Below the pieces are notes generated by a model that made no database searches, was not told the DNA's origin, and worked only from the letters and a program-made list of their open reading frames with translations. Positions 31,545 to 40,734 of a stretch of 64,000 nucleotides of DNA are shown here, piece by piece (the first letter of the stretch is position 1; each line of letters begins with the position of its first letter). Origin of the DNA: Candidatus Manganitrophaceae bacterium (GTDB lineage Bacteria > Nitrospirota > Nitrospiria > SBBL01 > JAADHI01); the NCBI GenBank assembly GCA_012960925.1, contig DUAG01000019.1, positions 81,580 to 145,579 of the forward strand, written 5' to 3'. Position numbers and translations under genes: made by a program.

Positions 31545-32621
31545 ATGAGGATTACATTTACCATTGGATCATTGGGGGGGGGAGGGGCCGAAAGGGTGTT
31601 GGTCTTATTGTCAAAAGCCTTCCTCAGAAGAGGACATGCCGTTTCTGTGGTAACGTTATTAGGGGAAGAGAACGATTTTTATGAATTGCCATCTCAGGTT
31701 CAAAGAATGTCGCTTGGTATCTCCGGCCCTTTTCAAGCGATGTGGCGGATTTCTGCTTTGCGGAAATCCATTTTGTCAACAAGACCCGATGTGGTGATCT
31801 CTTTTATTTACCGGATGAATATCCTGACATTGATGGCGATGTGGGGCAGGAGAGTACCTGTTGTGGTATCTGAACGATCCGATCCGGGGGCATATCGAAT
31901 TAGAAAGATCTGGGACTGTTTAAGGTGGTTGATTTATCCTGGTGCTGCTCGGGTCGTTGTCCAAAGCGAGGGAGCTCTTCGTTATTTTTTGCCCCGGTTC
32001 AGGGAGCGTTCCTGTGTCATTCCAAACCCGGTTATTTCTCCACCTGTCACAGATTCGTCGTCGAACACCGTCCCGGATCAACTCATGATTCTATCAATCG
32101 GACGATTTATAGAAGAGAAGCGATTTGCTCTCTTGATAGGTGCTTTTTCGAAATTGAAGGAGAAACACCCGGAATGGAAGTTAACAATCTTGGGGGATGG
32201 ACCGTTACGGAATGACCTGGAATTGCTTAGACATCAATTGGGGCTGGAGAGTCATTTACATCTTCCTGGTTGTGTCAAGGATCCTTATACGATACTCAGA
32301 GAGGCTGATCTTTTCGTTTTATCTTCACGCGTGGAAGGTTTTCCGATGGCTCTATGCGAGGCAATGGCCTGCGGTCTTCCCGTTATTTCGACGGACTGCC
32401 CCAGTGGGCCAAGGGATATTATCCGCGATGGCGTGGATGGGATCTTGGTTCCTCCTGGCGATGTGGACGCCTTGGCTGTCAAGATGGATCATCTGATGAA
32501 GGATGAGCCGGAACGCAGGCGATTGGGCTCCCGTGCAGTTGAAGTCGTTGGGAGGTTTGGCATCGAGAAAGTAATCTCAATGTGGGAGGAGATGCTTAAT
32601 AAAGTTATTCATAACAAGTGA
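31545..32621 (+). CDS. Family 4 glycosyltransferase, paralog A
   Basis: A 358-residue GT-B enzyme with the glycine-rich start IGSLGGGGAERVLVLLSKAF, DVVISFIYRMNILTLMA, and the donor motif EGFPMALCEAMACGLPVIST, then CPSGPRDIIRDGVDGILVPP. It is clearly paralogous over its whole length to the gene at 35489. The type resembles GalNAc/glucosyl transferases of O-antigen loci (PglH/WbpY-like), but substrate is not assignable. It is followed by a stretch of decayed sequence. Confidence 0.9.
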   Translation: MRITFTIGSLGGGGAERVLVLLSKAFLRRGHAVSVVTLLGEENDFYELPSQVQRMSLGISGPFQAMWRISALRKSILSTRPDVVISFIYRMNILTLMAMWGRRVPVVVSERSDPGAYRIRKIWDCLRWLIYPGAARVVVQSEGALRYFLPRFRERSCVIPNPVISPPVTDSSSNTVPDQLMILSIGRFIEEKRFALLIGAFSKLKEKHPEWKLTILGDGPLRNDLELLRHQLGLESHLHLPGCVKDPYTILREADLFVLSSRVEGFPMALCEAMACGLPVISTDCPSGPRDIIRDGVDGILVPPGDVDALAVKMDHLMKDEPERRRLGSRAVEVVGRFGIEKVISMWEEMLNKVIHNK

Positions 32622-32774
32622 GGGGCCTGTTCAGGAAAATGCTGCTGAAAAAGAAAAGTGGTTCATCCCATTTTGTGAGAGGGTTTTACCTTTCCTGTGG
32701 GAAAGGTCTCTTGTTCATGCCGGATTGATCAGGTCACCAAAACAATGATAAAAGATTCTTCATTTCAAAAAAGT
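32622..32774 (+). other. Region without recognised gene, possibly decayed coding sequence
   Basis: The frame starting near 32629 reads PVQENAAEKEKWFIPFCERV and on to about 32750 without stop and with a coding-like residue mix, but has no plausible start and matches nothing recognised. It is probably the remainder of a disrupted gene. Confidence 0.3.
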
Positions 32775-33014
32775 ATGAAGATTGTAACGAGCGTGGGTGC
32801 CCGGCCTCAATTCACAAAAACCGCTCCAGTCACCAGGGCCATCCAGCAACATAATCGTGAGATGGCTGGGACCAGGATTATGGGACTCTCAATGGTGCGA
32901 GAACTTAAAAAGCGATATCCGAAACAAAAAAGCGTCATTGTGGGAAAAGAGCCGACACTGGGAAGTTATCGCCATAAAAGCCTTGCAACATGGGAGGAGA
33001 CCATATACGCATAG
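32775..33014 (+). pseudogene. Chimeric remnant: WecB N-terminus fused to an LhgO-like FAD oxidoreductase piece
   Basis: Residues from ATG 32775 read MKIVTSVGARPQFTKTAPVT, the start of UDP-GlcNAc 2-epimerase (WecB), for about 28 residues. In the same frame the sequence then changes to MGLSMVRELKKRYPKQKSVI and GKEPTLGS, which resembles the FAD-binding N-terminus of L-2-hydroxyglutarate oxidase-type proteins (GLSIARELKKRYP). It ends after about 80 residues. Both parts are far shorter than their families (about 370-400 residues), so no function is expected. Confidence 0.7.
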
Positions 33015-33367
33015 CGAATACCATACGACACGACATGGAGAGATAAATCGGTGTTGAAGGGGGAAGACTTCTATCGGTGGTTCCGTTTTATTCTCTTATG
33101 GTGGGTTACGTGTATGAAATTGATATTGTTTCCGTATTCAGCGGTATCTATGGCGGTTTAAGCCTCTTACTGAAGGCGTTGTTAAAAAAGTCGATTGTTG
33201 TTTTTGTGCGGTTCTTCGCTTTATAGAGGTTATTCTATTCTCGCGAGAGTTATTTCAAGAGGATGCCATATATTAGAGCGGTATGGAAAGTGGTAGGAAT
33301 GCCTCCAGAGGAAGATAGGATGCCTTTCATGTAGAAGGCCAGATTAAAGATCGGGGTAGATTTAGAG
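33015..33367 (+). other. 353-nt stretch with no intact gene
   Basis: Short open pieces, for example VPFYSLMVGYVYEIDIVSVF around 33082, look like degraded membrane or glycosyltransferase-like coding sequence, but no frame is long or recognisable. The right part contains no clear promoter or strong ribosome binding site for the flippase gene that starts at 33368. Confidence 0.35.
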
Positions 33368-34738
33368 ATGCTGGAAGCCTTGCGCGTCCGTCTCTGTCAA
33401 TTGGGGGGTTGGCGACAACAATCGGTAAACTGGCGGATCTTCTTGAGTATTATCACCGTCGGAAGTTTTCAGCTCGTCGTGTCTGTGGCGGTGGTCTGCA
33501 AGGAACTGGTCGTTGTAAATCATTTCGGCACGGGGGATTCCTTCGATGCCTTCCTAATCGCTTTTTTACTTCCGTCATTGGCGATGAACATTGTAGCGGG
33601 CTCCTTTCATGCAGCCTTTATCCCGGAATATGTAAAGGTGCGGGAGCAGGAAGGGAGAGAGGCGGCGCGAGGGCTCTTCGCAAATGTCCTCGGCGGGTAC
33701 CTCATTTTGTTGATCGCGATCTCCCTTTTTTTAATGTTTATTTCGCCCGTAGTTCTTCCTATTCTTGGCTCTCGATTTGGTCAGGAGAAGCTGGCGCTGA
33801 CGCACTCTCTTTATCTGATGTTGCTCCCGACCTTGGTGATTATGGGTCTGACCAAGGCATGGGGAAGCCTCCTGAACGCAGAAGGAAAATTTGCGCTAGT
33901 GGCATGTTCCCCCATGGTGATCCACTCCGTCACAGTGATCCTCCTGTTGTGGCTGGGAAACGTATGGGGCATTCACGCCCTGACGGTGGGAATCATTGGT
34001 GGGTTTATTTTAGAAGGGGGACTTCTTTTATGGGGCTTACACTCCCAGGGACTCCCGATTGTCCCGCGATGGTCCGGATTTGATCCGGCGACGCGGAGGA
34101 TTATTCACCAGTATCTCCCGATGATTGGCGGAGCCTTTCTCATGGGCGGCATGGTCTTTATCGATCAAGCCATGGCGGCCATGCTTGGCCCCGGAAGTGT
34201 CTCTACCTTAAACTATGGGAGTAAGATCATTGTATTTATCCTTGGGATCGGATCGATGGCCCTCAGTACGGCGATATTTCCCCATTTTTCCAAGATGGTT
34301 GCCCACGAGGATTGGCGTGGCATACGACATACTTTACGGGTCTATGCACGCTTAATCCTGATAATCACAGTTCCTCTTACGCTCCTCTTCTTTTATTTTT
34401 CAGAGCCTCTTGTCAGACTGGTCTTTGAACGGGGCGCTTTCACAGAGGCGGATACTCGTTTGGTTGGTCAGGTGCAGGCGTACTATTCTTTGCAGTTTCC
34501 TTTTTACATCTTGGGGATCTTAGGGGTTCGATTGTTGAGCGCCTTGGCCAGGAATCAGACCCTTATGGTCATCTCGGGGGTTATTCTCGTTGCCAATATT
34601 ATTGGGAACTATGTTTTTATGCATTTTCTCGGTGTTGCAGGAATCAGTTTATCTACCAGTGTCGTTTATGTTATCTCGGTCTCGCTTATATTTCTATCTC
34701 TAAGTAAACAACTTAAAAGGGCGAGAGGTCTCTCATGA
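33368..34738 (+). CDS. MurJ/MviN-family lipid flippase
   Basis: A 456-residue integral membrane protein with about 12-13 predicted helices and MOP-superfamily signatures: LVVVNHFGTGDSFDAFLIAF, NIVAGSFHAAFIPEYVKV, STLNYGSKI, and SEPLVRLVFERGAF. MurJ flips lipid II; in a glycan locus a MurJ-like protein may act as the Wzx-type flippase of an undecaprenyl-linked oligosaccharide. It is shorter than typical MurJ (about 510). The start has no good ribosome binding site and could be slightly later. It overlaps the methyltransferase by 4 nt. Confidence 0.85.
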   Translation: MLEALRVRLCQLGGWRQQSVNWRIFLSIITVGSFQLVVSVAVVCKELVVVNHFGTGDSFDAFLIAFLLPSLAMNIVAGSFHAAFIPEYVKVREQEGREAARGLFANVLGGYLILLIAISLFLMFISPVVLPILGSRFGQEKLALTHSLYLMLLPTLVIMGLTKAWGSLLNAEGKFALVACSPMVIHSVTVILLLWLGNVWGIHALTVGIIGGFILEGGLLLWGLHSQGLPIVPRWSGFDPATRRIIHQYLPMIGGAFLMGGMVFIDQAMAAMLGPGSVSTLNYGSKIIVFILGIGSMALSTAIFPHFSKMVAHEDWRGIRHTLRVYARLILIITVPLTLLFFYFSEPLVRLVFERGAFTEADTRLVGQVQAYYSLQFPFYILGILGVRLLSALARNQTLMVISGVILVANIIGNYVFMHFLGVAGISLSTSVVYVISVSLIFLSLSKQLKRARGLS

Positions 34739-35454
34739 AAAATGATGAAAACAGTGCTTGCCTGACAAGACAAGACCGGATATGGGACTACTACCAAAAT
34801 CAAGCACCAGAGGCCTTTGCGCAGTCAAAGCCCCGATTGGACTTTCTTATAAAGCAAATTTCACAAAAAATGCTTGTCCCTATGCCCCGAATATTGAACA
34901 TTGGAGTGGGGAACGGATATTTTGAGGAGACCGTTCGGCAACGCGGCTGGAAAATGCAATCGCTTGATCCGGATAAAAAGACGATCAATCGATTGGTCGA
35001 GAAAGGGTTCAAGGCCCAAAAAGGGGTTATTGAACAGATCCCTTTTGATGATACCGGCTTTGATTTTGTGACGGCTTCTGAAGTCCTGGAGCATCTGGAC
35101 GATGAACAGCGTCATAAGGGACTGCAGGAAGTCGCCCGTGTTCTTAAAGGTGGGGGTTGGTTTCTGGGAACAGTTCCTTATCGTGAGGACCTCTTTGTAA
35201 ATCGGGTGATTTGCCCGAAGTGTGAAGAGGTCTTTCACCGGTGGGGGCATCAAAAGTCTTTTGATGCCAAGGCGATGCGAAATGAACTGGAGCCTTTTTT
35301 TGAAGATGTGGGAGTGAGGACAACTGCATTTGTACCATTTCGGCGGCAGTCGGTTACGCGTGCGATAAAGAGCCTTGTCTATCTCATCAGGGCAAAGTAC
35401 GGTGCAAACCTGGCGACAACGAGCATTTACTTCTCAGCAAGGAACGGGCAGTAG
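34735..35454 (+). CDS. Class I SAM-dependent methyltransferase
   Basis: A 239-residue protein. Motif I is ILNIGVGNGYFEETV, followed by DFVTASEVLEHLDDEQRHKG and LQEVARVLKGGGWFLGTVPY, typical of class I methyltransferases of the type 11 group. After it comes CPKCEEVFHRWGHQKSFDAK, a Cys/His stretch seen in methyltransferases of surface polysaccharide loci. It is coupled to the flippase by a 4-nt overlap. Probable role: methylation of a sugar or of the chain end. Substrate unknown. Confidence 0.82.
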   Translation: MKNDENSACLTRQDRIWDYYQNQAPEAFAQSKPRLDFLIKQISQKMLVPMPRILNIGVGNGYFEETVRQRGWKMQSLDPDKKTINRLVEKGFKAQKGVIEQIPFDDTGFDFVTASEVLEHLDDEQRHKGLQEVARVLKGGGWFLGTVPYREDLFVNRVICPKCEEVFHRWGHQKSFDAKAMRNELEPFFEDVGVRTTAFVPFRRQSVTRAIKSLVYLIRAKYGANLATTSIYFSARNGQ

Positions 35455-35488
35455 GAGGTACACACACATAGGTTGTTGGGCTTGATTG

Positions 35489-36568
35489 ATGCGGATAACA
35501 TTTGTGATCGCCTCATTATCGTCCGGTGGGGCCGAGAGGATCTTGGTTTCATTGTCAAAGGGGTTTCTGGAACAGAGGCACTGCGTCTCGGTCATAACCC
35601 TGAACGGCAAGGAGGTCGACTTTTATACACTTCCGGTTGATGTTGCTCGGCTTGCTCTCGGTATTTCCGGGCTCTTTCAAACCATTGTTGGTTTTTTTCG
35701 GTTGCGACGATCTATTTTATCGACAAAGCCGGATGTGGTGATCTCTTTTATCGACTTGACAAATATTTTGACATTACTGGCGACCCGTGGGCTGAATCTG
35801 CCTGTGGTGGTCTCGGAACGTAGCGTTCCAAGCATGTATCGGATTGGAAGGATATGGGAGCAGCTTCGGAAATGGACCTACCCATTTGCAGACCGGATTG
35901 TCGTCCAAACACCGGGGGTGTATGACTATTTCTTGCCTAGGTTTCAATCAACGGCGTGCATTATCCCGAACCCGGTTTTAGTCCCGACATTGCGCCCTCT
36001 TTCGGTCGAGCCATTGCCCGGACCTTTGCTTATGGCGATGGGTCGTCTCTCCTATGAGAAAGGCTTTGATCTCCTTCTGAAGGCATTTGCACGTCTGAAG
36101 GGCAGATACCCTGAATGGAAGGTGATGATCTTGGGGGGCGGACCGTTACGGAGAGAGTTGATGTCGTTACGAGATTCGTTAGGATTGGTGGATCGGGTTC
36201 AGTTGCCGGGTCGGGTGAAGAATCCTTATGATTTTCTTAAACAGGCGGATCTCTTTGTCTTGTCTTCTCGTTTTGAGGGATTTCCCAATGCCTTGTGTGA
36301 GGCGATGGCCTGTGGTCTTCCGGTCATTGCCGCAGATTGCCCCAGCGGGCCTCGAGAGATTGTTCGAGATGGGGTTGACGGTCTCTTGGTCCGGAGTGAA
36401 GATGTGGCCGGATTGTCGAAGGCGATGGATCGACTCATGGCAGATGAAGGTGAGCGAAGGCGTCTCGCTGCATACGCTGTTGAAATCACAGAACGATTCG
36501 GCATGGAGAAGGTGATTGCGATGTGGGAGGAGATCTTGTCCCAAGTATTGCGGAAAAAAGATACATGA
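35489..36568 (+). CDS. Family 4 glycosyltransferase, paralog B
   Basis: A 359-residue GT-B enzyme with IASLSSGGAERILVSLSKGF, DVVISFIDLTNILTLLATRG and donor motif EGFPNALCEAMACGLPVIAA, then CPSGPREIVRDGVDGLLV. It parallels the gene at 31545 throughout, so the two arose by duplication and may add two different or two successive residues. ATG 35489 directly follows an alternative TTG 35486; no strong ribosome binding site is seen. It is followed by a methyltransferase pseudogene. Confidence 0.9.
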   Translation: MRITFVIASLSSGGAERILVSLSKGFLEQRHCVSVITLNGKEVDFYTLPVDVARLALGISGLFQTIVGFFRLRRSILSTKPDVVISFIDLTNILTLLATRGLNLPVVVSERSVPSMYRIGRIWEQLRKWTYPFADRIVVQTPGVYDYFLPRFQSTACIIPNPVLVPTLRPLSVEPLPGPLLMAMGRLSYEKGFDLLLKAFARLKGRYPEWKVMILGGGPLRRELMSLRDSLGLVDRVQLPGRVKNPYDFLKQADLFVLSSRFEGFPNALCEAMACGLPVIAADCPSGPREIVRDGVDGLLVRSEDVAGLSKAMDRLMADEGERRRLAAYAVEITERFGMEKVIAMWEEILSQVLRKKDT

Positions 36569-36584
36569 TCATATGAGTGAGGTT

Positions 36585-37160
36585 GCATGAGGTGAACGGT
36601 TTGAATTTGTAGAGAACTGGGGCCCACTTCTTGCGGGATTTGGATAAAGAACAGATGTCGGAGGCGGGAAAGTCGCTTCGAGAATTACCCAGTTTCGAAG
36701 ATCTGTCCGGTAAATGCTTTCTGGATATTGGATCCCGGGAGTGAGTTTTTAGTTTGGTCGCACGACGCCTGAGTGCGACGGTGCGCTTCTTTGAGTATGA
36801 TATCAAGTCAGCTGGATGTACGGAAGCACTGAAACAACGTTATTTTCCAAGATATCCGGATAGGATCGTTGAAGTCGGTTCCATTCTGGATGCTGATTAT
36901 GTCCGATCTCTCGGAAAATTTGATATATTGTTTATACTTGGGGTGATTTTCACCACACCGGCGCAATGTGGCAAGCTTTGGCGAATGTGGACCTTCCCGT
37001 GAGGAAGGGGGGGGGCGTATCCGTTCGAGGTCGCGAAACCGGAGCAGGTTTTCGATTTTTATAGAGAGAAGAGCTACCGTTTGTAGCGGCTTAAGACCTG
37101 AGGCGGGGCGTTTGGCTGTTAATGAGTTTGTGTTTTTGAAGCAGACTAGGGATATAAAAT
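36585..37160 (+). pseudogene. Broken class I SAM methyltransferase gene
   Basis: Pieces of one methyltransferase appear in order but in different frames. ERFEFVENWG (from about 36593) shifts to HFLRDLDKEQMSEAGKSLRE. Then come DLSGKCFLDIGSRE and a stop at about 36742, SLVARRLSATVRFFEYDIKS onward to GKFDILF, another frameshift to FHHTGAMWQALANVDLPVRK, and finally a piece with PFEVAKPEQVFDFYREKSYR interrupted by two stops before NEFVFLKQ. At least two frameshifts and three stops make it non-functional. An intact gene would give about 190-200 residues. Confidence 0.85.
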
Positions 37161-37182
37161 AATAGGGGAGGGTTCTGGCGTT

Positions 37183-39144
37183 ATGTGCGCCATTGCCGGG
37201 TTTCTTGATTTATCGCGTCGAATGGGGAGAGGTGAATTAGAGGAAATTTCTCTCCGGATGGTGGATACCCTTGTTCACCGTGGGCCGGATGGTCGGGGCG
37301 TTTGGGTTGACCCTGAAGCAGGAATTTCCCTGGGACACCGGAGGCTTGCCGTGATCGACCTTTCTTCTGAGGGGCATCAGCCAATGCTTTCCGCCTGCGG
37401 TCGATATGTGGTTGTCTACAATGGAGAGATCTATAACTTTAAATCTTTGCGCATTGAACTGGAGCGGTTGGGTGATCGTTTTCGTGGGCATTCCGATACA
37501 GAGGTCATGCTGGCCTCCATTCGACGTTGGGGATTGAAGGAGGCCCTCCAGCGTTTCAACGGGATGTTTGCTTTTGCCTTGTGGGACCGTCAGGAGCGCC
37601 AGCTGTACCTGGTGCGGGATCGGCTTGGGGAAAAACCGTTGTATTATGGTTGGTCCGGGAACACTTTCCTGTTCGGTTCGGAGTTAAAAAGTCTCTGTGC
37701 CTACCCTGGGTTTTGCGGGGAGATTAATCGAGATGCTCTGGCCCTTTATTATAGGCATAATTATATACCAACGCCCTATTCAATCTATAAGGACATTTAT
37801 AAACTTCCACCGGGTGAGATGCTAACCCTCTCGTTTTCGGATGAAAGATTTCTTCCTAACCCTACCCCTTATTGGTCTTTTAAGGAAGTGGCGGAATCTG
37901 GAATGCAGCGTCCCTTTGAAGGGACGGCGGAAGAGGCAATTGATAGCCTTGAGACACTTTTGATGGATAGCATCAAGCTCCGTATGGAATCTGATGTTCC
38001 TCTCGGTGTCTTTCTTTCAGGGGGAATTGACTCCTCAACGATTGCGGCGTTGATGCAGGTGCAGAGCACACGGCCCGTTAAGACGTTCACGATAGGTTTT
38101 TATGAGCAAGGGTATAATGAAGCTGATCGAGCCAAGGCGATCGCGCAACACTTGGGAACGGCGCACACGGAACTCTATGTGACTCCTGAAGAGGCAATGG
38201 CGATCATTCCTGATTTGTCGACCTTCTATGATGAGCCTTTTTCGGATTCTTCCCAGATTCCGACTATCCTTGTCTCCAAGCTCGCGCGACGGCATGTGAC
38301 CGTTAGCCTCTCAGGGGATGGTGGCGATGAGCTCTTTTCGGGATATCCCCGTTATTTTATCGGCCAAAGGGTCTGTGGAAAGATCGGATGCATCCCAAGA
38401 CAGTGGCGTGGGGGAATTGGGAGAGTCTTAAGGAGGATAGGTGCCCTTCCATTACTGTCGAGTGACAGGTTGCAGAGGCTGGGTGAGATCATGTCGGTCG
38501 AAGAAGAGGAGAAAATGTATCGTGAGATGGTCTCCCATGTGACACGTCCAACCGATTTTGTACTGGGTTCTTCTGAGCCGCCAACGGTCTTCAGCGATTC
38601 CAGAGCGTGGATCGATTCGCCCGATCTGATTCACCGGATGATGTATCTCGACACCCGGACCTATCTGCCGGACGACATCCTCGCCAAGGTTGACCGTGCC
38701 AGCATGGGGGTTGGGTTGGAAGCGCGCGTTCCAATGTTGGATCATCGTCTGGTGGCCTTTGCCTGGACTCTGCCGATGTCGCTGAAGATCCATCGGGGGG
38801 AAGGGAAACAACCGCTTCGCAAAATCTTAGGTAAGTACATTCCCCGCAAATTATTTGAACATCCGAAGATGGGTTTTGGGGTTCCGATTGATGTTTGGTT
38901 GCGGGGTCCGATGAGAGAATGGGCGGAATCTCTCTTGGATGAAAAGCGACTTCGTGAAGAGGGTATCCTCAATCCAGAATCGATCAGGACGAAGTGGTTG
39001 GAACATCGATCTGAAAAACGCAATCATCATTATTTCCTGTGGAATGTGTTGATGTTTCAAGCATGGCTTGAGAAGAGAAATGAGACAGGTTTCTCTGGTA
39101 AAAGGGTAAGTATTCTCGAATCGAACAAAATCGGCCATTATTAA
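37183..39144 (+). CDS. Asparagine synthase (glutamine-hydrolysing) family protein 2
   Basis: A 653-residue protein with glutaminase nucleophile Cys2 (MCAIAGFLDLS), RGPDGRGVWVDPEAGISLGH, and a synthetase PP-loop VFLSGGIDSSTIAALM near residue 285. It is distinct from, but homologous to, the protein at 29628; the lysine-rich insert regions differ. Like that gene it sits next to a family 4 glycosyltransferase, separated here by the methyltransferase pseudogene. It may amidate a sugar or peptide of the glycan; genuine asparagine synthesis is the alternative. Confidence 0.92.
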   Translation: MCAIAGFLDLSRRMGRGELEEISLRMVDTLVHRGPDGRGVWVDPEAGISLGHRRLAVIDLSSEGHQPMLSACGRYVVVYNGEIYNFKSLRIELERLGDRFRGHSDTEVMLASIRRWGLKEALQRFNGMFAFALWDRQERQLYLVRDRLGEKPLYYGWSGNTFLFGSELKSLCAYPGFCGEINRDALALYYRHNYIPTPYSIYKDIYKLPPGEMLTLSFSDERFLPNPTPYWSFKEVAESGMQRPFEGTAEEAIDSLETLLMDSIKLRMESDVPLGVFLSGGIDSSTIAALMQVQSTRPVKTFTIGFYEQGYNEADRAKAIAQHLGTAHTELYVTPEEAMAIIPDLSTFYDEPFSDSSQIPTILVSKLARRHVTVSLSGDGGDELFSGYPRYFIGQRVCGKIGCIPRQWRGGIGRVLRRIGALPLLSSDRLQRLGEIMSVEEEEKMYREMVSHVTRPTDFVLGSSEPPTVFSDSRAWIDSPDLIHRMMYLDTRTYLPDDILAKVDRASMGVGLEARVPMLDHRLVAFAWTLPMSLKIHRGEGKQPLRKILGKYIPRKLFEHPKMGFGVPIDVWLRGPMREWAESLLDEKRLREEGILNPESIRTKWLEHRSEKRNHHYFLWNVLMFQAWLEKRNETGFSGKRVSILESNKIGHY

Positions 39145-39146
39145 TC

Positions 39147-39836
39147 ATGAAAAGATCTCTTCTCATTGTTTTTGTTGTGATTACATTGTTCTTCGGCCAG
39201 GCACAGCTCCAAAAAAAACTGGCGCAGTTTAAGCCGGTCGAACAGGAATCGCTTCTTTATCTCCCTTCCGGGAAATATCTAAAACTCCTGGTATTGGGTT
39301 ATGATCAGGTGCTGGCCGATCTGCTTTGGATTAAAACAATTGATTACTTCGGTGATCACTATGTGACGGATAAGGAGTACCCCTGGCTCCATCATATCCT
39401 GAACCTGATCATTGACCTTGATCCTCTTTTTGATTTCCCGTATTTTTTTGGGGGGATTGTTTTGTCTCTTGAGGCCTCTCAGGTGGATCGGGCAAATCAA
39501 ATATTGGAAAGAGGGATAGAGGCCTACCCGGAGAAGTGGCAATTCCCGTTCTACATCGGATTTAACTATTATTATCATCAGAAAGATGCAGAGAAGGCTG
39601 CTCCGTATATTGAAAAGGCATCCTCCCTCCCGGGATCGCCGGCTTATCTAAAGTCTTTGGCCGGGGGACTTTATGCGAAAATAAATAAAAACGAGGCGGC
39701 GCTTCGGTTTTACCGGGAGGCATATCGAAACGCGACGGATGAGCTTGTCAAGGAGCATATCGAAAAAAAAATAAAGCGTATTCTTTCAGGAATAGACAAT
39801 TATGATACCGGCGATACAGATACGACATCTGACTAA
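39147..39836 (+). CDS. Membrane-anchored TPR protein preceding an ABC exporter
   Basis: A 229-residue protein starting MKRSLLIVFVVITLFFGQAQ, an uncleaved anchor or signal peptide, then LGYDQVLADLLWIKTIDYFG. Two or three TPR-like repeats follow (ANQILERGIEAYPEKWQFPF; AAPYIEKASSLPGSPAYLKS). Its end overlaps the ABC ATPase gene by 35 nt, so the two are coupled. The function is not known; a periplasmic partner of the transporter is an inference from this arrangement. Confidence 0.72.
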   Translation: MKRSLLIVFVVITLFFGQAQLQKKLAQFKPVEQESLLYLPSGKYLKLLVLGYDQVLADLLWIKTIDYFGDHYVTDKEYPWLHHILNLIIDLDPLFDFPYFFGGIVLSLEASQVDRANQILERGIEAYPEKWQFPFYIGFNYYYHQKDAEKAAPYIEKASSLPGSPAYLKSLAGGLYAKINKNEAALRFYREAYRNATDELVKEHIEKKIKRILSGIDNYDTGDTDTTSD

Positions 39837-40734
39837 GCGTTTTCGAAGCGGTTTTTGGATGAAAAAGTCGACGGCCCTGAGCGACCTAAACCTGGAAATC
39901 GAGTGTGGGACGACTTTTGGATTTCTGGGCCCAAACGGGGCAGGAAAAACAACGACAATGAAGCTGCTGATCGGGGTCCTTCATCCGACCTCGGGCGAGG
40001 CCTTCCTCTTTGGGAAGTCGATCCGGGAGATTGCCGTGAAGAGGGAAATCGGCTATCTCCCGGAAAGCCCCTATTTCTACGATTATCTGACCGGCTCAGA
40101 ATTCCTCCATTTTTACGGGCAGCTCTTTGGGATGGGATCAAGGGAACGGAAAGAAAAGATCGAAATGCTCTTTGAACTGGTCAAACTGAAAGGCTCAGAG
40201 CAGATTCAGCTTCGCCGCTACTCGAAGGGAATGCTCCAGAGGATTGGCTTGGCGCAAGCCCTGATCAACGATCCGAAGCTTGTCATATTGGACGAGCCGA
40301 TGTCGGGCCTCGACCCGATGGGGCGAAAGGATGTCCGTGACATCATTCTTCGTCTGAAGGAAGAGGGGAAGACCGTCTTTTTCAGCACACATGTTCTTTC
40401 GGACGCGGAGATGATCTGCGACCAGGTGGGAATTATTGTTAAAGGACAGCTTCGAAATGTCGGGCGTCTGGAAGAGATGCTGAATCCAAAGGTGAAATCT
40501 GTAGAGGTCTGTGTGAGAGGACTCCCTGAGGGAAGGATCCATGCCCTCGACCCCTTGTCGAAGTCGATCACCACCAAAGGCGAAGAGAGTTTGATTTTAC
40601 TCCAGGATGAGGAGGTCCTGCCACAACTCATTCAATGGGCAGAACGGGAGGGAGGAAAGATTGTCTCGATCGTTCCGAGACGGGAAACCCTTGAAGACAT
40701 CTTTATAGAAGAGATGAGGGGGGAAGGTCCATGA
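39802..40734 (+). CDS. ABC transporter ATP-binding protein
   Basis: A 310-residue nucleotide-binding subunit of the ABC-2 exporter type. Walker A GPNGAGKT is at residues 43-50, signature YSKGMLQRIGLAQAL, Walker B LVILDEPMSGLDPMG, and switch STHVLSDAEMICDQVG. An extra C-terminal domain of about 80 residues follows, as in NatA/GldA-like proteins. It pairs with the permease at 40731 (4-nt overlap). Substrate not known. Confidence 0.92.
   Translation: MIPAIQIRHLTKRFRSGFWMKKSTALSDLNLEIECGTTFGFLGPNGAGKTTTMKLLIGVLHPTSGEAFLFGKSIREIAVKREIGYLPESPYFYDYLTGSEFLHFYGQLFGMGSRERKEKIEMLFELVKLKGSEQIQLRRYSKGMLQRIGLAQALINDPKLVILDEPMSGLDPMGRKDVRDIILRLKEEGKTVFFSTHVLSDAEMICDQVGIIVKGQLRNVGRLEEMLNPKVKSVEVCVRGLPEGRIHALDPLSKSITTKGEESLILLQDEEVLPQLIQWAEREGGKIVSIVPRRETLEDIFIEEMRGEGP

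Noticed and set aside
32697..32774. Start of the chimeric frame at 32697 as a real N-terminus
   Set aside because: The residues before ATG 32775 match nothing, and the WecB start begins exactly at 32775.
25374..39144. Exosortase/PEP-CTERM system
   Set aside because: AsnB-like proteins and glycosyltransferases are typical of such loci, but no exosortase, PEP-CTERM substrate or PrsK/PrsR gene is present.
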